From assembly GCF_964340395.1 (NCBI RefSeq), contig NC_135554.1, forward strand, positions 3,548,475 through 3,612,474: DNA of 64,000 bases, in the 5' to 3' direction. A model generated the notes under the pieces. That model did no database searches and was not told the DNA's origin. It saw only the letters and a list, made by a program, of their open reading frames with translations. Shown here piece after piece: positions 50,063-63,240 of this stretch. A program made the position numbers and the translations under genes. Position 1 is the stretch's first letter. The number at the start of each line of letters is the position of its first letter. The DNA is from Glandiceps talaboti (taxonomy: Eukaryota; Hemichordata; Enteropneusta; Spengelidae).

Positions 50063-51654
50063 ACTGTTTGGTTCTGAATCATGACTGACTGAAGTCCCTG
50101 GACAAAATTTGAACCACAGCTGTGCTTCAGTCAAACGAGCTGTATAATTGGGGACCTGGTAGGATAGAGGTTGCAATGTGAATGCTTTAATCCAATGCAC
50201 TTACATAGGCTGCAATGGATTGTATGCTCCTAGTCTAGTTCCCGACGATGAGGGTGACTTCATACTTTCACCATCTAGTCAAGCCCTTGACTCAAGGCCT
50301 TAATTATGGTTCAACCCCATAGTTAGCAAAGCTCCAATGGCACTTGTCAGTAGTAATCCATCACACATTGACAGGCTATTGTCATTGGTGCTCAAACGTT
50401 TTTGATATGACTGATATGATATGCAAATGTCCAACCAGGACTCCACCTCCAGTCTGTTTAAACTAAAATCACATGGGGACACGATGACATCGTCATGTTT
50501 ATATGAATGCTGTTGGGGGGGGGGGGCACAGAATTCTGTGCGAGAGTCACAGTCATGACTATAGAATTTAGAAAGTATGAAGTCAGTTGTCGCCTCCCTA
50601 TATCATCAACACTTTATGGGCAGTACTACTACTATATCAGTAACAGATCACCAAAATTTGTTGGTGGGCTGAGAAAAAAACCATTGCCTGTGACGTTTTA
50701 GACATAATTTTAAGTGTAAAAATGTATGACACATAATAAACAACCCATTGTTGCCATAGCTACAATATACATCTATCATATGCCCTTACACGACGTTAAA
50801 CTAAATTTATAGACGATATACCGTACAATGTTGCATCTACCAATGATAATACTATGTCAATATCACTTGTTTACGGAATATTGCCATGGTTGTATTATGA
50901 GAGTCAATTCTGATCGCTGTCTCTAAGGGTTACCCCATTTGTCCCCACATTTCAGTACATCGAATTCCGACACCAGCTTGCTAGCTCCAACTTCATGGGA
51001 CTGTTTACGACAGCCAGTAGCAGCAGATAACAACGAAATCGTGTGTTAATTCAGCAGTTTTTTGAATTGAATGGACTTGCTACATATTTGAGATTACACA
51101 TTGCCATACGTACAGTAAATCTTGGTTGGGAATGTTTTCAGTTCTTCATCACGAAATTGTACACTAGTGTATCCAAGCCAAAGTCGAACGATCCGGGTCA
51201 TGACCTGTATAGCGCCCCCAATGGCCGAAATATTTTTTTGTCGTTTCATCAAATGAAGGAAAGGCTAGGCACCGTTTTTCTTCTTTGTCTTAAAACAATT
51301 CAAATTTTCTTTAAAAGACAAAGGTAGATATTTGCATATTTTGACCTCGGCATAGTCGTAAACCACTCATCTGATCAAGACAGAAAAAAATTATGAGCCT
51401 AACACGCCAAATTCCCATATATGTGTACATGTGTTTAACTTACTGAACTTTTAAATGTCCTTCCACATGGTGCTCAGGCTCATTTAGTTCTGTTTACAAA
51501 TATAAACAAAAATAAACATACATGTAAACAAACAAACAAACAAAAGCAAACAAATAAATAAATAAACAAGTAAACAAACAAACAAAATAAACTGACAAAT
51601 GAGTAGATACATACATGAGTAAACGACAACAAACCAACGAACACCCAAACACTG

Positions 51655-51674
51655 CCCCCCCCCCCCCCCCCCCA
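51655..51674. repeat. Poly-C tract at the inner edge of the right inverted-repeat arm
   Basis: About 19 consecutive C after CAAACACTGC, followed directly by the start of the 26-bp array. It is a likely site of sequencing or assembly error. Confidence 0.9.
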
Positions 51675-51689
51675 AATTGGAATAGTCAA

Positions 51690-54600
51690 TTCCCCACAAC
51701 AATTAAAATGGTCAATTCCCCACAACAATTAACAATTGAAATGGTCAATTCCCCACATCAATTGAAATGGTCAATTCCCCACAACAATTGAAATGGTCAA
51801 TTCCCCACAACAATTGAAATGATTAATTCCCCACAACAATTGAAATGGTCAATTCCCTACAACAACTGAAATGGTCAATTCCCTACAACAATTGAAATGG
51901 TTAATTCCCTACAACAACTGAAATGGTCAATTCTCCACAACAATTAACAATTGAAATGGTCAATTCCCCACAACAATTGAAATGGTCAATTCCCCACAAC
52001 AATTGAAATGATTAATTCCCCACAACAATTGAAATGGTTAATTCCCCACAATAATTGAAATGATTAATTCCCCACAATAATTAACAATTGAAATGGTCAA
52101 TTCCCTACAACAATTGAAATGGTCAATTCCCCACAACAATTAACAATTGAAATGGTCAATTCTCCACAACAATTGAAATGGTCAATTCCCTACAACAATT
52201 GAAATGGTCAATTCCCCACAACAATTGAAATGATTAATTCCCCACAACAATTGAAATGGTCAATTCCCTACAACAATTGAAATGATTAATTCCCTACAAC
52301 AATGGAAATGATTAATTCCCTACAACAATTGAAATGGTCAATTCCCCACAACAATTGAAATGGTCAATTCCCCACAACAATTGAAATGGTCAATTCCCCA
52401 CATCAATTGAAATGGTCAATTCCACACAACAATGGAAATGGTCAATTCCCCACAACAATTGAAATGGTCAATTCCCCACATCAATTGAAATGGTCAATTC
52501 CCCACAACAATGGAAATGGTCAATTCCCTACAACAATTGAAATGATTAATTCCCTACAACAATGGAAATGATTAATTCCCCACAACAATTGAAATGATTA
52601 ATTCCCCACAACAATTGAAATGATTAATTCCCCACAACAATTGAAATGGTCAATTCCCTACAACAATTGAAATGGTCAATTCCCCACAACAATTGAAATG
52701 GTCAATTCCCCACAACAATTGAAATGGTTAATTCCCCACATCAATTGAAATGGTCAATTCCCCACAACAATTAACAATTGAAATGGTCAATTCTCCACAA
52801 CAATTGAAATGGTCAATTCCCCACAACAATTGAAATGGTCAATTCCCCACAACAATTGAAATGGTCAATTCTCCACAACAATTAACAATTGAAATGGTTA
52901 ATTCCCCACAACAATTGAAATGGTTAATTCCCCACAACAATTGAAATGGTCAATTCCCCACAACAATTGAAATGGTCAATTCCCTACAACAATTGAAATG
53001 GTCAATTCCCTACAACAATTGAAATGGTCAATTCCCTACAACAATTGAAATGGTCAATTCCCTACAACAATTGAAATGGTCAATTCTCCACAACAATTAA
53101 CAATTGAAATGGTTAATTCCCCACAACAATTGAAATGGTTAATTCCCCACAACAATTGAAATGGTCAATTCCCCACAACAATTGAAATGGTCAATTCCCC
53201 TACAACAATTGAAATGGTCAATTCCCCACAACAATTGAAATGGTCAATTCCCCACAACAATTCAAATGATTAATTCCCTACAACAATTGAAATGATTAAT
53301 TCCCTACAACAATGGAAATGATTAATTCCCCACAACAATTGAAATGATTAATTCCCCACAACAATTGAAATGATTAATTCCCCACAACAATTGAAATGGT
53401 CAATTCCCTACAACAATTGAAATGGTCAATTCCCCACAACAATTGAAATGGTCAATTCCCCACAACAATTGAAATGGTTAATTCCCCACATCAATTGAAA
53501 TGGTCAATTCCCCACAACAATTAACAATTGAAATGGTCAATTCTCCACAACAATTGAAATGGTCAATTCCCCACAACAATTGAAATGGTCAATTTCCCAC
53601 AACAATTGAAATGGTCAATTCTCCACAACAATTAACAATTGAAATGGTTAATTCCCCACAACAATTGAAATGGTTAATTCCCCACAACAATTGAAATGGT
53701 CAATTCCCCACAACAATTGAAATGGTCAATTCCCTACAACAATTGAAATGGTCAGTTCCCCACAACAATTGAAATGGTCAATTCCCTACAACAATTGAAA
53801 TGGTTAATTCCCCACAACAATTGAAATGGTCAATTCCCCACAACAATTGAAATGGTCAATTCCCTACAACAATTGAAATGGTCAATTCCCCACAACAATT
53901 GAAATGGTTAATTCCCCACAACAATTGAAATGGTCAATTCCCTACAACAATTGAAATGGTCAATTTCCCCACAACAATTGAAATGGTCAATTCCCTACAA
54001 CAATTGAAATGGTCAATTCCCTACAACAATTGAAATGGTCAATTCTCCACAACAATTAACAATTGAAATGGTTAATTCCCCACAACAATTGAAATGGTTA
54101 ATTCCCCACAACAATTGAAATGGTCAATTCCCCACAACAATTGAAATGGTCAATTCTCCACAACAATTAACAATTGAAATGGTTAATTCCCCACAACAAT
54201 TGAAATGGTTAATTCCCCACATCAATTGAAATGGTCAATTCCCCACATCAATTGAAATGGTCAATTCTCCACAACAATTAACAATTGAAATGGTCAATTC
54301 CCCACAACAATTGAAATGGTTAATTCCCCACATCAATTGAAATGGTCAATTCCCCACAACAATTAACAATTGAAATGGTCAATTCCCCACAACAATTGAA
54401 ATGGTTAATTCCCCACATCAATTGAAATGGTCAATTCTCCACAACAATTAACAATTGAAATGGTCAATTCCCCCACAACAATTGAAATGATTAATTCCCC
54501 ACAACAATTGAAATGGTCAATTCCCCACAACAATTGAAATGGTCAATTCCCCACAACAATTGAAATGGTCAATTCTCCACAACAATTAACAATTGAAATG

Positions 54601-57600
54601 GTTAATTCCCCACAACAATTGAAATGGTCAATTCCCCACAACAATTGAAATGGTCAATTCCCCACAACAATTAACAATTGAAATGATTAATTCCCCACAA
54701 CAATTGAAATGGTCAATTCCCCACAACAATTGAAATGGTCAATTCCCCACAACAATTGAAATGGTCAATTCCCCACAACAATTGAAATGGTCAATTCCCC
54801 ACAACAATTAACAATTGAAATGGTTAATTCCCCACAACAATTGAAATGGTCAATTCCCCACAACAATTGAAATGGTCAATTCCCCACAACAATTAACAAT
54901 TGAAATGATTAATTCCCCACAACAATTGAAATGGTCAATTCCCCACAACAATTGAAATGGTCAATTCCCCACAACAATTGAAATGGTCAATTCCCCACAA
55001 CAATTAACAATTGAAATGATTAATTCCCCACAACAATTGAAATGGTCAATTCCCCACAACAATTGAAATGGTCAATTCCCCACAACAATTGAAATGGTCA
55101 ATTCCCCACAACAATTGAAATGGTCAATTCCCCACAACAATTGAAATGGTCAATTCCCCACAACAATTGAAATGGTCAATTCCCCACAACAATTGAAATG
55201 GTCAATTCCCTACAACAATTGAAATGGTCAATTCCCCACAACAATTGAAATGGTCAATTCCCCACAACAATTGAAATGGTCAATTCCCCACAACAATTGA
55301 AATGGTCAATTCCCCACAACAATTGAAATGGTCAATTCCCCACAACAATTGAAATGGTCAATTCCCCACAACAATTGAAATGGTCAATTCCCCACAACAA
55401 TTGAAATGGTCAATTCCCCACAACAATTGAAATGGTCAATTCCCCACAACAATTAACAATTGAAATGGTTAATTCCCCACAACAATTGAAATGGTCAATT
55501 CCCCACAACAATTGAAATGGTCAATTCCCCACAACAATTAACAATTGAAATGGTTAATTCCCCACAACAATTGAAATGGTCAATTCCCTACAACAATTGA
55601 AATGGTCAATTCCCCACATCAATTGAAATGGTCAATTCCCTACAATAATTAACAATTGAAATGGTCAATTCCCCACATCAATTGAAATGGTCAATTCCCC
55701 ACAATAATTAACAATTGAAATGGTCAATTCCCCACAACAATTGAAATGGTCAATTCCCTACAACAATTGAAATGGTCAATTCCCTACAACAATTGAAATG
55801 GTCAATTCCCCACAACAATTGAAATGGTCAATTCCCTACAACAATTGAAATGGTCAATTCCCTACATCAATTGAAATGGTCAATTCCCTACAACAATTGA
55901 AATGGTCAATTCCCTACAACAATTGAAATGGTCAATTCCCCACAACAATTGAAGTGGTCAATTCCCCACAACAATTGAAATGGTCAATTCCCCACAACAA
56001 TTGAAATGATTAATTCCCCACAACAATTGAAATGGTTAATTCCCCACAACAATTGAAATGGTCAATTCTCCACAACAATTAACAATTGAAATGGTTAATT
56101 CCCCACAACAATTGAAATGGTCAATTCCCCACAACAATTCAAATGATTAATTCCCCACAACAATTGAAATGGTCAATTCCCCACAATAATTGAAATGGTC
56201 AATTCCCTACAACAATTGAAATGATTAATTCCCCACAACAATTGAAATGGTCAATTCCCCACAACAATTGAAATGATTAATTCCCCACAACAATTGAAAT
56301 GATTAATTCCCTACAACAATTGAAATGGTCAATTCTCCACAACAATTGAAATGATTAATTCTCCACAACAATTGAAATGGTCAATTCCCTACAACAATTG
56401 AAATGGTTAATTCCCCACAACAATTGAAATGATTAATTCCCTACAACAATTGAAATGGTCAATTCTCCACAACAATTGAAATGATTAATTCCCTACAACA
56501 ATTGAAATGGTCAATTCTCCACAACAATTGAAATGATTAATTCCCTACAACAATTGAAATGGTTAATTCCCCACAACAATTGAAATGATTACTTCCCTAC
56601 AACAATTGAAATGGTCAATTCTCCACAACAATTGAAATGGTCAATTCCCTACAACAATTCAAATGATTAATTCCCTACAACAATTGAAATGGTCAATTCT
56701 CCACAACAATTGAAATGATTAATTCCCTACAACAATTGAAATGGTCAATTCTCCACAACAATTGAAATGATTAATTCCCCACAACAATTGAAATGATTAA
56801 TTCTCCACAACAATTGAAATGATTAATTCCCTACAACAATTGAAATGGTTAATTCCCCACAACAATTGAAATGATTACTTCCCTACAACAATTGAAATGG
56901 TCAATTCTCCACAACAATTGAAATGGTCAATTCCCTACAACAATTCAAATGATTAATTCCCCACAACAATTGAAATGGTCAATTCCCCACAACAATTGAA
57001 ATGGTCAATTCCCCACAACAATTGAAATGGTCAATTCCCCCACAACAATTGCAATGGTCAATTCCCCACAACAATTGAAATGGTCAATTCCCCACAACAA
57101 TTAACAATTGAAATGGTCAATTCTCCACAACAATTGAAATGGTCAATTCCCCACAACAATTGAAATGGTCAATTCCCCACAACAATTGAAATGGTCAATT
57201 CCCTACACCAATTGAAATGGTCAATTCCCCACAACAATTGAAATGGTCAATTCCCCACAACAATTGAAATGGTCAATTCCCCACAACAATTGAAATGGTC
57301 AATTCCCTACAACAATTGAAATGGTCAATTCTCCACAACAATTGAAATGGTCAATTCCCCACAACAATTGAAATGGTCAATTCCCCACAACAATTGAAAT
57401 GGTCAATTCCCCACAACAATTGAAATGGTCAATTCCCTACAACAATTGAAATGGTCAATTCCCCACAACAATTGAAATGGTCAATTCCCTACAACAATTG
57501 AAATGGTCAATTCCCTACAACAATTGAAATGGTCAATTCCCTACAACAATTGAAATGGTCAATTCCCCACAACAATTGAAATGGTCAATTCCCCACAACA

Positions 57601-57733
57601 ATTGAAATGGTCAATTCTCCACAACAATTGAAATGGTCAATTCCCCCACAACAATTGAAATGGTTAATTCCCCACAACAATTGAAATGGTCAATTCCCTA
57701 CAACAATTGAAATGGTCAATTCCCACAACAATT
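51690..57733. repeat. 26-bp tandem array, about 230 copies (right arm)
   Basis: The unit contains CAATTGAAATGGTCAATTCC with CCACAA. Variants: TGATTAATT for TGGTCAATT, CCCTAC or CTCCAC for CCCCAC, and an AACAATTAACAATTG insertion of 7 nt. Blocks such as 52561-52800 recur near 53311-53560, giving a higher-order period of about 750 nt. Each unit holds a 6-bp palindromic stem (AATTGA/TCAATT). Confidence 0.98.
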
Positions 57734-57735
57734 AG

Positions 57736-57935
57736 GAAGAAGGACAAGTAGGAAGGCAGTCATCAAATGTGTTGCCATGACAACATCTCTCAAAGACAGG
57801 TAGGAAGGCAGTCATCAAAGGTATTGCCATGACAACATTTCTCAAAGACAGGTAGGAAGGCAGTCATCAAATGTATTGCCATGACAACATCTCTCAAAGA
57901 CAGGTAGGAAGGCAGTCATTGAAGGTATATAACAA
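57736..57935. repeat. 52-bp repeat, about 3.5 copies (right arm)
   Basis: Reverse complement of the 40565-41220 unit (CATGACAACATTTCTCAAAG, ACAGGTAGGAAGGCAGTCAT). Confidence 0.93.
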
Positions 57936-58146
57936 AAGAGAAGCAAGTGTTAATTAGATGTGAAATGTGGCATATAAAGCAAACCCAGTCTTCTCCTTGA
58001 TCAGATTTTATTCAGATTTCGATTTTTTGTACACCTTTTCATATCCTTTTCAAAATGAAAAAAAAGCGACATTAACTTTATTTTTACAAAGCTATTTTTG
58101 ATACATTTTCATACAATGTCACTCTTTATATATTCCCACTATATCA

Positions 58147-59025
58147 AATGAACTTTGACCTTTGTTCAGTGATAATGTGGCTGAACACAATTTTACAATT
58201 TCAAAGATAGCTTTCCTTTCTCCAACTGTGATTTGACTATGTTTGGCAAACTATGTCAAAGTTAACATGCATCGTAGTTGGAGAAAGTGTATTAATATAA
58301 AAAATATCAATTTGTCTATAGACTGTTAATACTAATTTCAAACAAGTCAATGGTGAAGAAAGTTTACAACTTAGATAACCAATACAAAAGAACTCTTTTA
58401 CTTTCAAGTTGCTAAGGGCATGGTTATGGTTGCTAGGGCCACCTGTGTCAAAATGTTTTGAACAATAACTGCAGAATAACACCATTCAGAAACATCTGCA
58501 CCAAATTTCAGCCCCATTCACCATGTAATTTTCGAGTTATAAGTTTTTGACCAAAATTGAGATTTTTTAGACCTAATTTGCATATCACTGATGGGATCAT
58601 CATGTTGTGAATACACTTTCATCTACACATCCTATCCAGATGCATCCAGCCCAATCTGCTCACTAGTTTTGGAACTAGCATATCACTGATGGGATCATGT
58701 CATGAACAATTTTTATCTAGACAGCCTAAGATTTATGTTCCCACCAAATTTCAGACCAATCTGCCCAGTAATTTTTAAGTTTAAGTTTTTCGACCAAAAA
58801 TGACATTTTTTTTACCCAAATCACACACCTGTGATGTGATGATCATTTTGCTTTGGACAATTTCCCAACTAGACACCAAAAATAATGTCCCCACCAAATA
58901 CCAAGGCAATCAGTCAGGTGTTTTTTGAGTTTAAGTTGTCCACACAAACACAAACAGAAACAGACACAGACACAGACACAGACAGACAGGCACACTGCAC
59001 CATGCCTATAGCACTACTGAACCTT
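58147..59025. mobile_element. Segment of about 880 nt present only in the right arm, with dispersed-family copy 2
   Basis: The arms match up to TATATTCCCACTATA on one side and from CAGTTCAGTTGTGCTAATAA on the other; this segment has no counterpart in the left arm. From about 58410 it matches the 19480-20150 family and ends in a CAGACA tract plus CCTTATCAGTTCAG. It is either an insertion in the right arm or a deletion in the left. Confidence 0.7.
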
Positions 59026-59679
59026 ATCAGTTCAGTTGTGCTAATAACCATGGCAACACTATCCAAGTAATTTGCAGGTTGTCTCCCCACATACATGCAA
59101 AAATACACGAAAACACATTGTAAACACATAAGTGCTGATTTATTGACAGATAAAAATAAAATATGTATTTGACATAATTGCTGATTTCAGTCATAATATA
59201 TACTACATGTACATGAATACATATAGTACCATAGGTGTTATAAGTACACAAAGATGGGTACTTCCATTGGTATACTTAACTTTATATTTTAGAAGAAAAT
59301 ACATTCAAACACACATGGGTTACTCTCTAGCATCATAGAAGTATCCAAACCTGGCAGGAGGAATATAAAACATTTACAATATTCACATGACACACACATT
59401 AATACCGTACTGTGTCCATTTTTTGAAAATGTGTTATTAGATATAATCTCTTACATCTCAATATTATGCTCCATATGAGGTGTATTGAATCATCTACAGG
59501 TAAATTTGTGTTTAGCTATACACAGAACACTGTGAGAAAATATCATAAATTTGTACTTTATGGTACAGACTCTCAAGTCAGTGCCTTTATCGACCACCGG
59601 AATATGTTGAATTGTCATTCAAAAATAATCAGTCACAAACACATGCCATGAAGTATATATGATGAATGTTGGCCCTGTG

Positions 59680-60195
59680 GGTTTATAAACTTGGTGACTG
59701 AAATGATGGGCCTATGGGTTTATAAACTTGGTGACTGAAATGATGGGCCTATGGGTTTATAAACTTGGTGACTAAAATGATGGGCTTATGGGTTTATAAA
59801 CTTGGTGACTGAAATGATGGGCCTATGGGTTTATAAACTTGGTGACTGAAATGATGGGCCTATGGGTTTATAAACTTGGTGAGTGAAATGATGGGCCTAT
59901 GGGTTTATAAACTTGGTGACTGAAATGATGGGCCTATGGGTTTATAAACTTGGTGACTGAAATGATGGGCCTATGGGTTTATAAACTTGGTGACTGAAAT
60001 GATGGACCTATGGGTTTATAAACTTGGTGACTAAAATGATGGACTTATGGGTTTATAAACTTGGTGACTAAAATGATGGGCCTATGGGTTTATAAACTTG
60101 GTGACTGAAATGATGGACCTATGGGTTTATAAACTTGGTGACTAAAATGATGGACCTATGGGTTTATAAACTTGGTGACTAAAATGATGGGCCAT
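59680..60195. repeat. 37-bp tandem array, about 14 copies (right arm)
   Basis: Reverse complement of the 38629-39675 array (GGGTTTATAAACTTGGTGAC, TGAAATGATGGGCCTAT). Confidence 0.96.
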
Positions 60196-60200
60196 GGAGA

Positions 60201-62849
60201 TGGTGGATTCAAAACCCAGCTATTGCTCAAGATTTAAGTCTGTCACTTTACAACCTATGGATGACAATCAACCACCAATTTAACAGATAAAATATCTTTA
60301 TATATTATTAAGTAATAGAACAATATTTAGTGAATGCAGCTTTAGTTGCTAGATGAAGAGAGAATGTCCAAGTTGCAGCCAAGTGCAGGTTCAGATACTG
60401 TGTACTGGAGTTTGAATATTTATAAGGGAACCACAGTGTAGGCAAAAAAAGTTGGGGGTAGTGGGGGTTTAACATCAACAAGTGTGCTCACACACAATGA
60501 TAAAATAAACTATCAATTGAACTGAAGGACTTGAAATAAATGGTGAAAGCTTTGGTGAGCTACTGGTGTATCTTGGTGCAAACTCAAGTAAAATTTCTGA
60601 ACATAGACTGAACATTTGCACAGATTAGCTTTTAGCATTCAATAATACAGTACTATGTCTGATGGAAAGTTAAAAGGTTTAGGTACATTGTTAGATTGTA
60701 AGGGCTGATATGAAACCAGAATAGATAGATTGACTTGTTTTACTGAACATGTACAGGTATCCTCATTAACACAAGAAAGGAAGGAAATGCAATAATTGTT
60801 TCTCCTGCATAAACATTCAATGCCAATGAAAACTCTCACAGTTTGTAAAGATTCACAAGACATGATAGGACTGTGTCCAGTTTTACAGAGAGAATGATTG
60901 ACAGGTCAACCATCCACCCATGTGACAATGCTAACGTGAAGCACACACAAGGTACCTATTTCTTTCATTATAAACATTAACAAAATGTCTGCCAGATCTC
61001 TTTTAGAAATGAATAATTCTATTCCGGCTTTATGCTTGTAACAGTACGCTGACAAATTATTGTCACTTGTTAGTTAGTTTCCTACACTGTGATGTGATTA
61101 TAGCATTGCACCAAGTCTCATGTAATCCTCAAAATCAGCAAATAGAAAATTTAGCCAACGGTAAATGTTGGACTTTTAACAGACGGACTACACTACAAAC
61201 TAACATCACATAATTTACTTTACATTTACTGATTCAACAAAAATAAATTGCATTTTAAAAATTGTCCATTTTGTAAACTTTTTTTTTTTTTTGTATAACG
61301 ATAATGGCTAGGGTGAATTAACTTGTGATGTATTGGGTTTTATGATTGGTCAGTCATACAGACATTTCAAGTTGTTCAACCAATTAGAAGTGGGGCTTTC
61401 AAAAGATTGGATTTGTGAATCTTTGGAGTCGGTTGACAGAGACCAATTCTGAATGATTTATGTGTTATATTGTGTATACTTCTAATATTTACAAAGTATA
61501 CATCATTTACATAAATTAGATATGACCACAAAAATAAACTTTGCAAACATGACACTTTTAAAGGTAAAATTACATAAAATTTGTTTGTAATATTGTTTCT
61601 GGAAATAATTTTGTTCTCTAGCTCTGTCAACATGAAGGGACAGGTTTATCATTGTAATGTACTAATGGGTTAATTCTAGAAATTATAGAAATCCTCTGTA
61701 ATTCTACATTTGCTAAATGATGTTACAATAATAAATGTTGTAGAGGCCATAAATCTGTGCACAGTTTCACTTTAACAGTTACAAATACTAGAGAATGACA
61801 ACACTCAACAGTTTTTACACCTAAACTATAATTTTATTTTATTTTAGAATGTGGAAAGAAAACAAAACAAAAGATGATAAAATTTGCACTATTGGCATAT
61901 AGTAATGTTTTTACTGGAAGTGTCAAGTATTTACCAAGTTATTTACTCCATATGAAAATATAGGTATAGCACCACAAATCTGCAGTAGTAGCGCTAAAAC
62001 AGTGGTACTAGTTTTTACTTCAGTATCAACACAGCTTTCCCACCAAACTAGAATGTGTACAAGTACTGGTTTCAATATCAACACAGCTAGCTTTCCAGCC
62101 AAACTAGATTCAGGAAAATTTTTGTTTTTATGAAATCTTTGGATACCGTTAAATTTTTACTCTACATTTATAGAAATAAACTTTAGAAATAAATTGCCAT
62201 GAAAGTTTTGTTTAAAATACATAACCATGACAACATATACAAGACTGTTCATTTAAAGACAAAATGTCTACATTTAGCCACAATGTGACTTGTAAACGAG
62301 TTTACCCCTTCTACATTTAGCAAAACTGAGGACAGGTTTATACAAATGTACCCTTCTCTACATATTTGTGTTGGAGGTAGTTCTCTTAAAGCCCAATGTT
62401 TGAATCCCATGTTCTCTGATTCGTGTTATCATATCAGTTGAATCATAAGGATTTGATTGGACCATCAACAACTTTTTCGATGACGAATACATACGTATAT
62501 TGTTCATGGTCCCAAGAATCAGTAGGACAGTTCTATATAGTTACTTTGGAAAGGGTAAATTGGAAATGAATGTGACATTTCAATCCACCTACTATGGACA
62601 TTGATCACGCAATGATTTAATTAATCAGCATTAATAATGTCTCTCTCCAAAACTGGTGAAATAGACATAGTAGATGGACTAAAAAGTCTAATTTACTGTT
62701 CCTAAGTTACACCATAGTAACCATATTGTACTGTCCAACTTCTTCTATGGCTCTGCCAGATATGTTTTCTCAACTTCAATCCTATAAATCAAACATGGAT
62801 AGTATAACCCTCCCCACCCCCACAACCCAGTGGTCCTTCCAATATGTAG
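60201..62849. other. Intergenic or 3' UTR region, no gene recognised
   Basis: AT-rich single-copy sequence with no long frames or arrays. If the exon at 62850-63006 is real, part of this could be its 3' UTR on the minus strand. Confidence 0.4.
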
Positions 62850-63006
62850 TTAAACAGTAATAGCTAAATGCATGACAGTGAGGATGAAACCATTACACTT
62901 TGGGTTATGTCCATAAATTTTAGATGGGTTGCACTGTGGAGTGTGGGCTGTAGTACTTTTACATGGTGGCATGGTCCACTTGTACATACAGTTGTCGTAC
63001 TCCAGC
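62850..63006 (-). CDS. Possible terminal exon of an unrecognised gene
   Basis: A good minus-strand acceptor (pyrimidine-rich ATTTTATCTTTTAG) at 63007 precedes 157 nt ending in a stop. One frame reads LEYDNCMYKWTMPPC with four cysteines, a second reads WSTTTVCTSGPCHHV, and a third reads AGVRQLYVQVDHATM then stop. I cannot tell which, if any, is used and recognise no family. Function unknown. Confidence 0.25.
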
Positions 63007-63240
63007 CTAAAAGATAAAATAAAAAGTGAAAAGGGAATATTAACTTGCCAGTATCTAAAGATATCTTTGCTAGACATTTTGACCACAAACATTAGATTCA
63101 CAAGTTTTAGCAAAACATATTAAAATGATAGTGATGAATCCCATATTATAGAAATGTAGAAATATCAGATAACTAAATGTACAGTCCATGATATATACTT
63201 GCAGTTGCCTAGCCAAGAAAATTATCCAAAGTCTAGCAAA

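Larger units (their letters stand above)
49606..51689. other. Region upstream of NXNL2, no gene seen
   Basis: Holds a 24-bp repeat (see 49966), a poly-G run near 50515-50526, and AAAC-rich plus poly-C tracts at 51500-51673. The NXNL2 promoter probably lies here, but no clear motif decides it. Frames at 51043-51327 and 50507-50701 have no domain features. Confidence 0.4.
51690..60200 (-). repeat. Large inverted repeat, right arm
   Basis: Reverse-complement counterpart of 38629-42704: 26-bp array, 52-bp array (short), unique DNA with an extra about 880-nt segment, 37-bp array. It is about twice as long as the left arm, mainly because the 26-bp array is fourfold longer. The arms flank an about 9 kb spacer with NXNL2. 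Confidence 0.93.

Noticed and set aside
51043-51327. 94-codon plus-strand frame
   Set aside because: No recognisable family or splice context, and within the length expected by chance in this composition.
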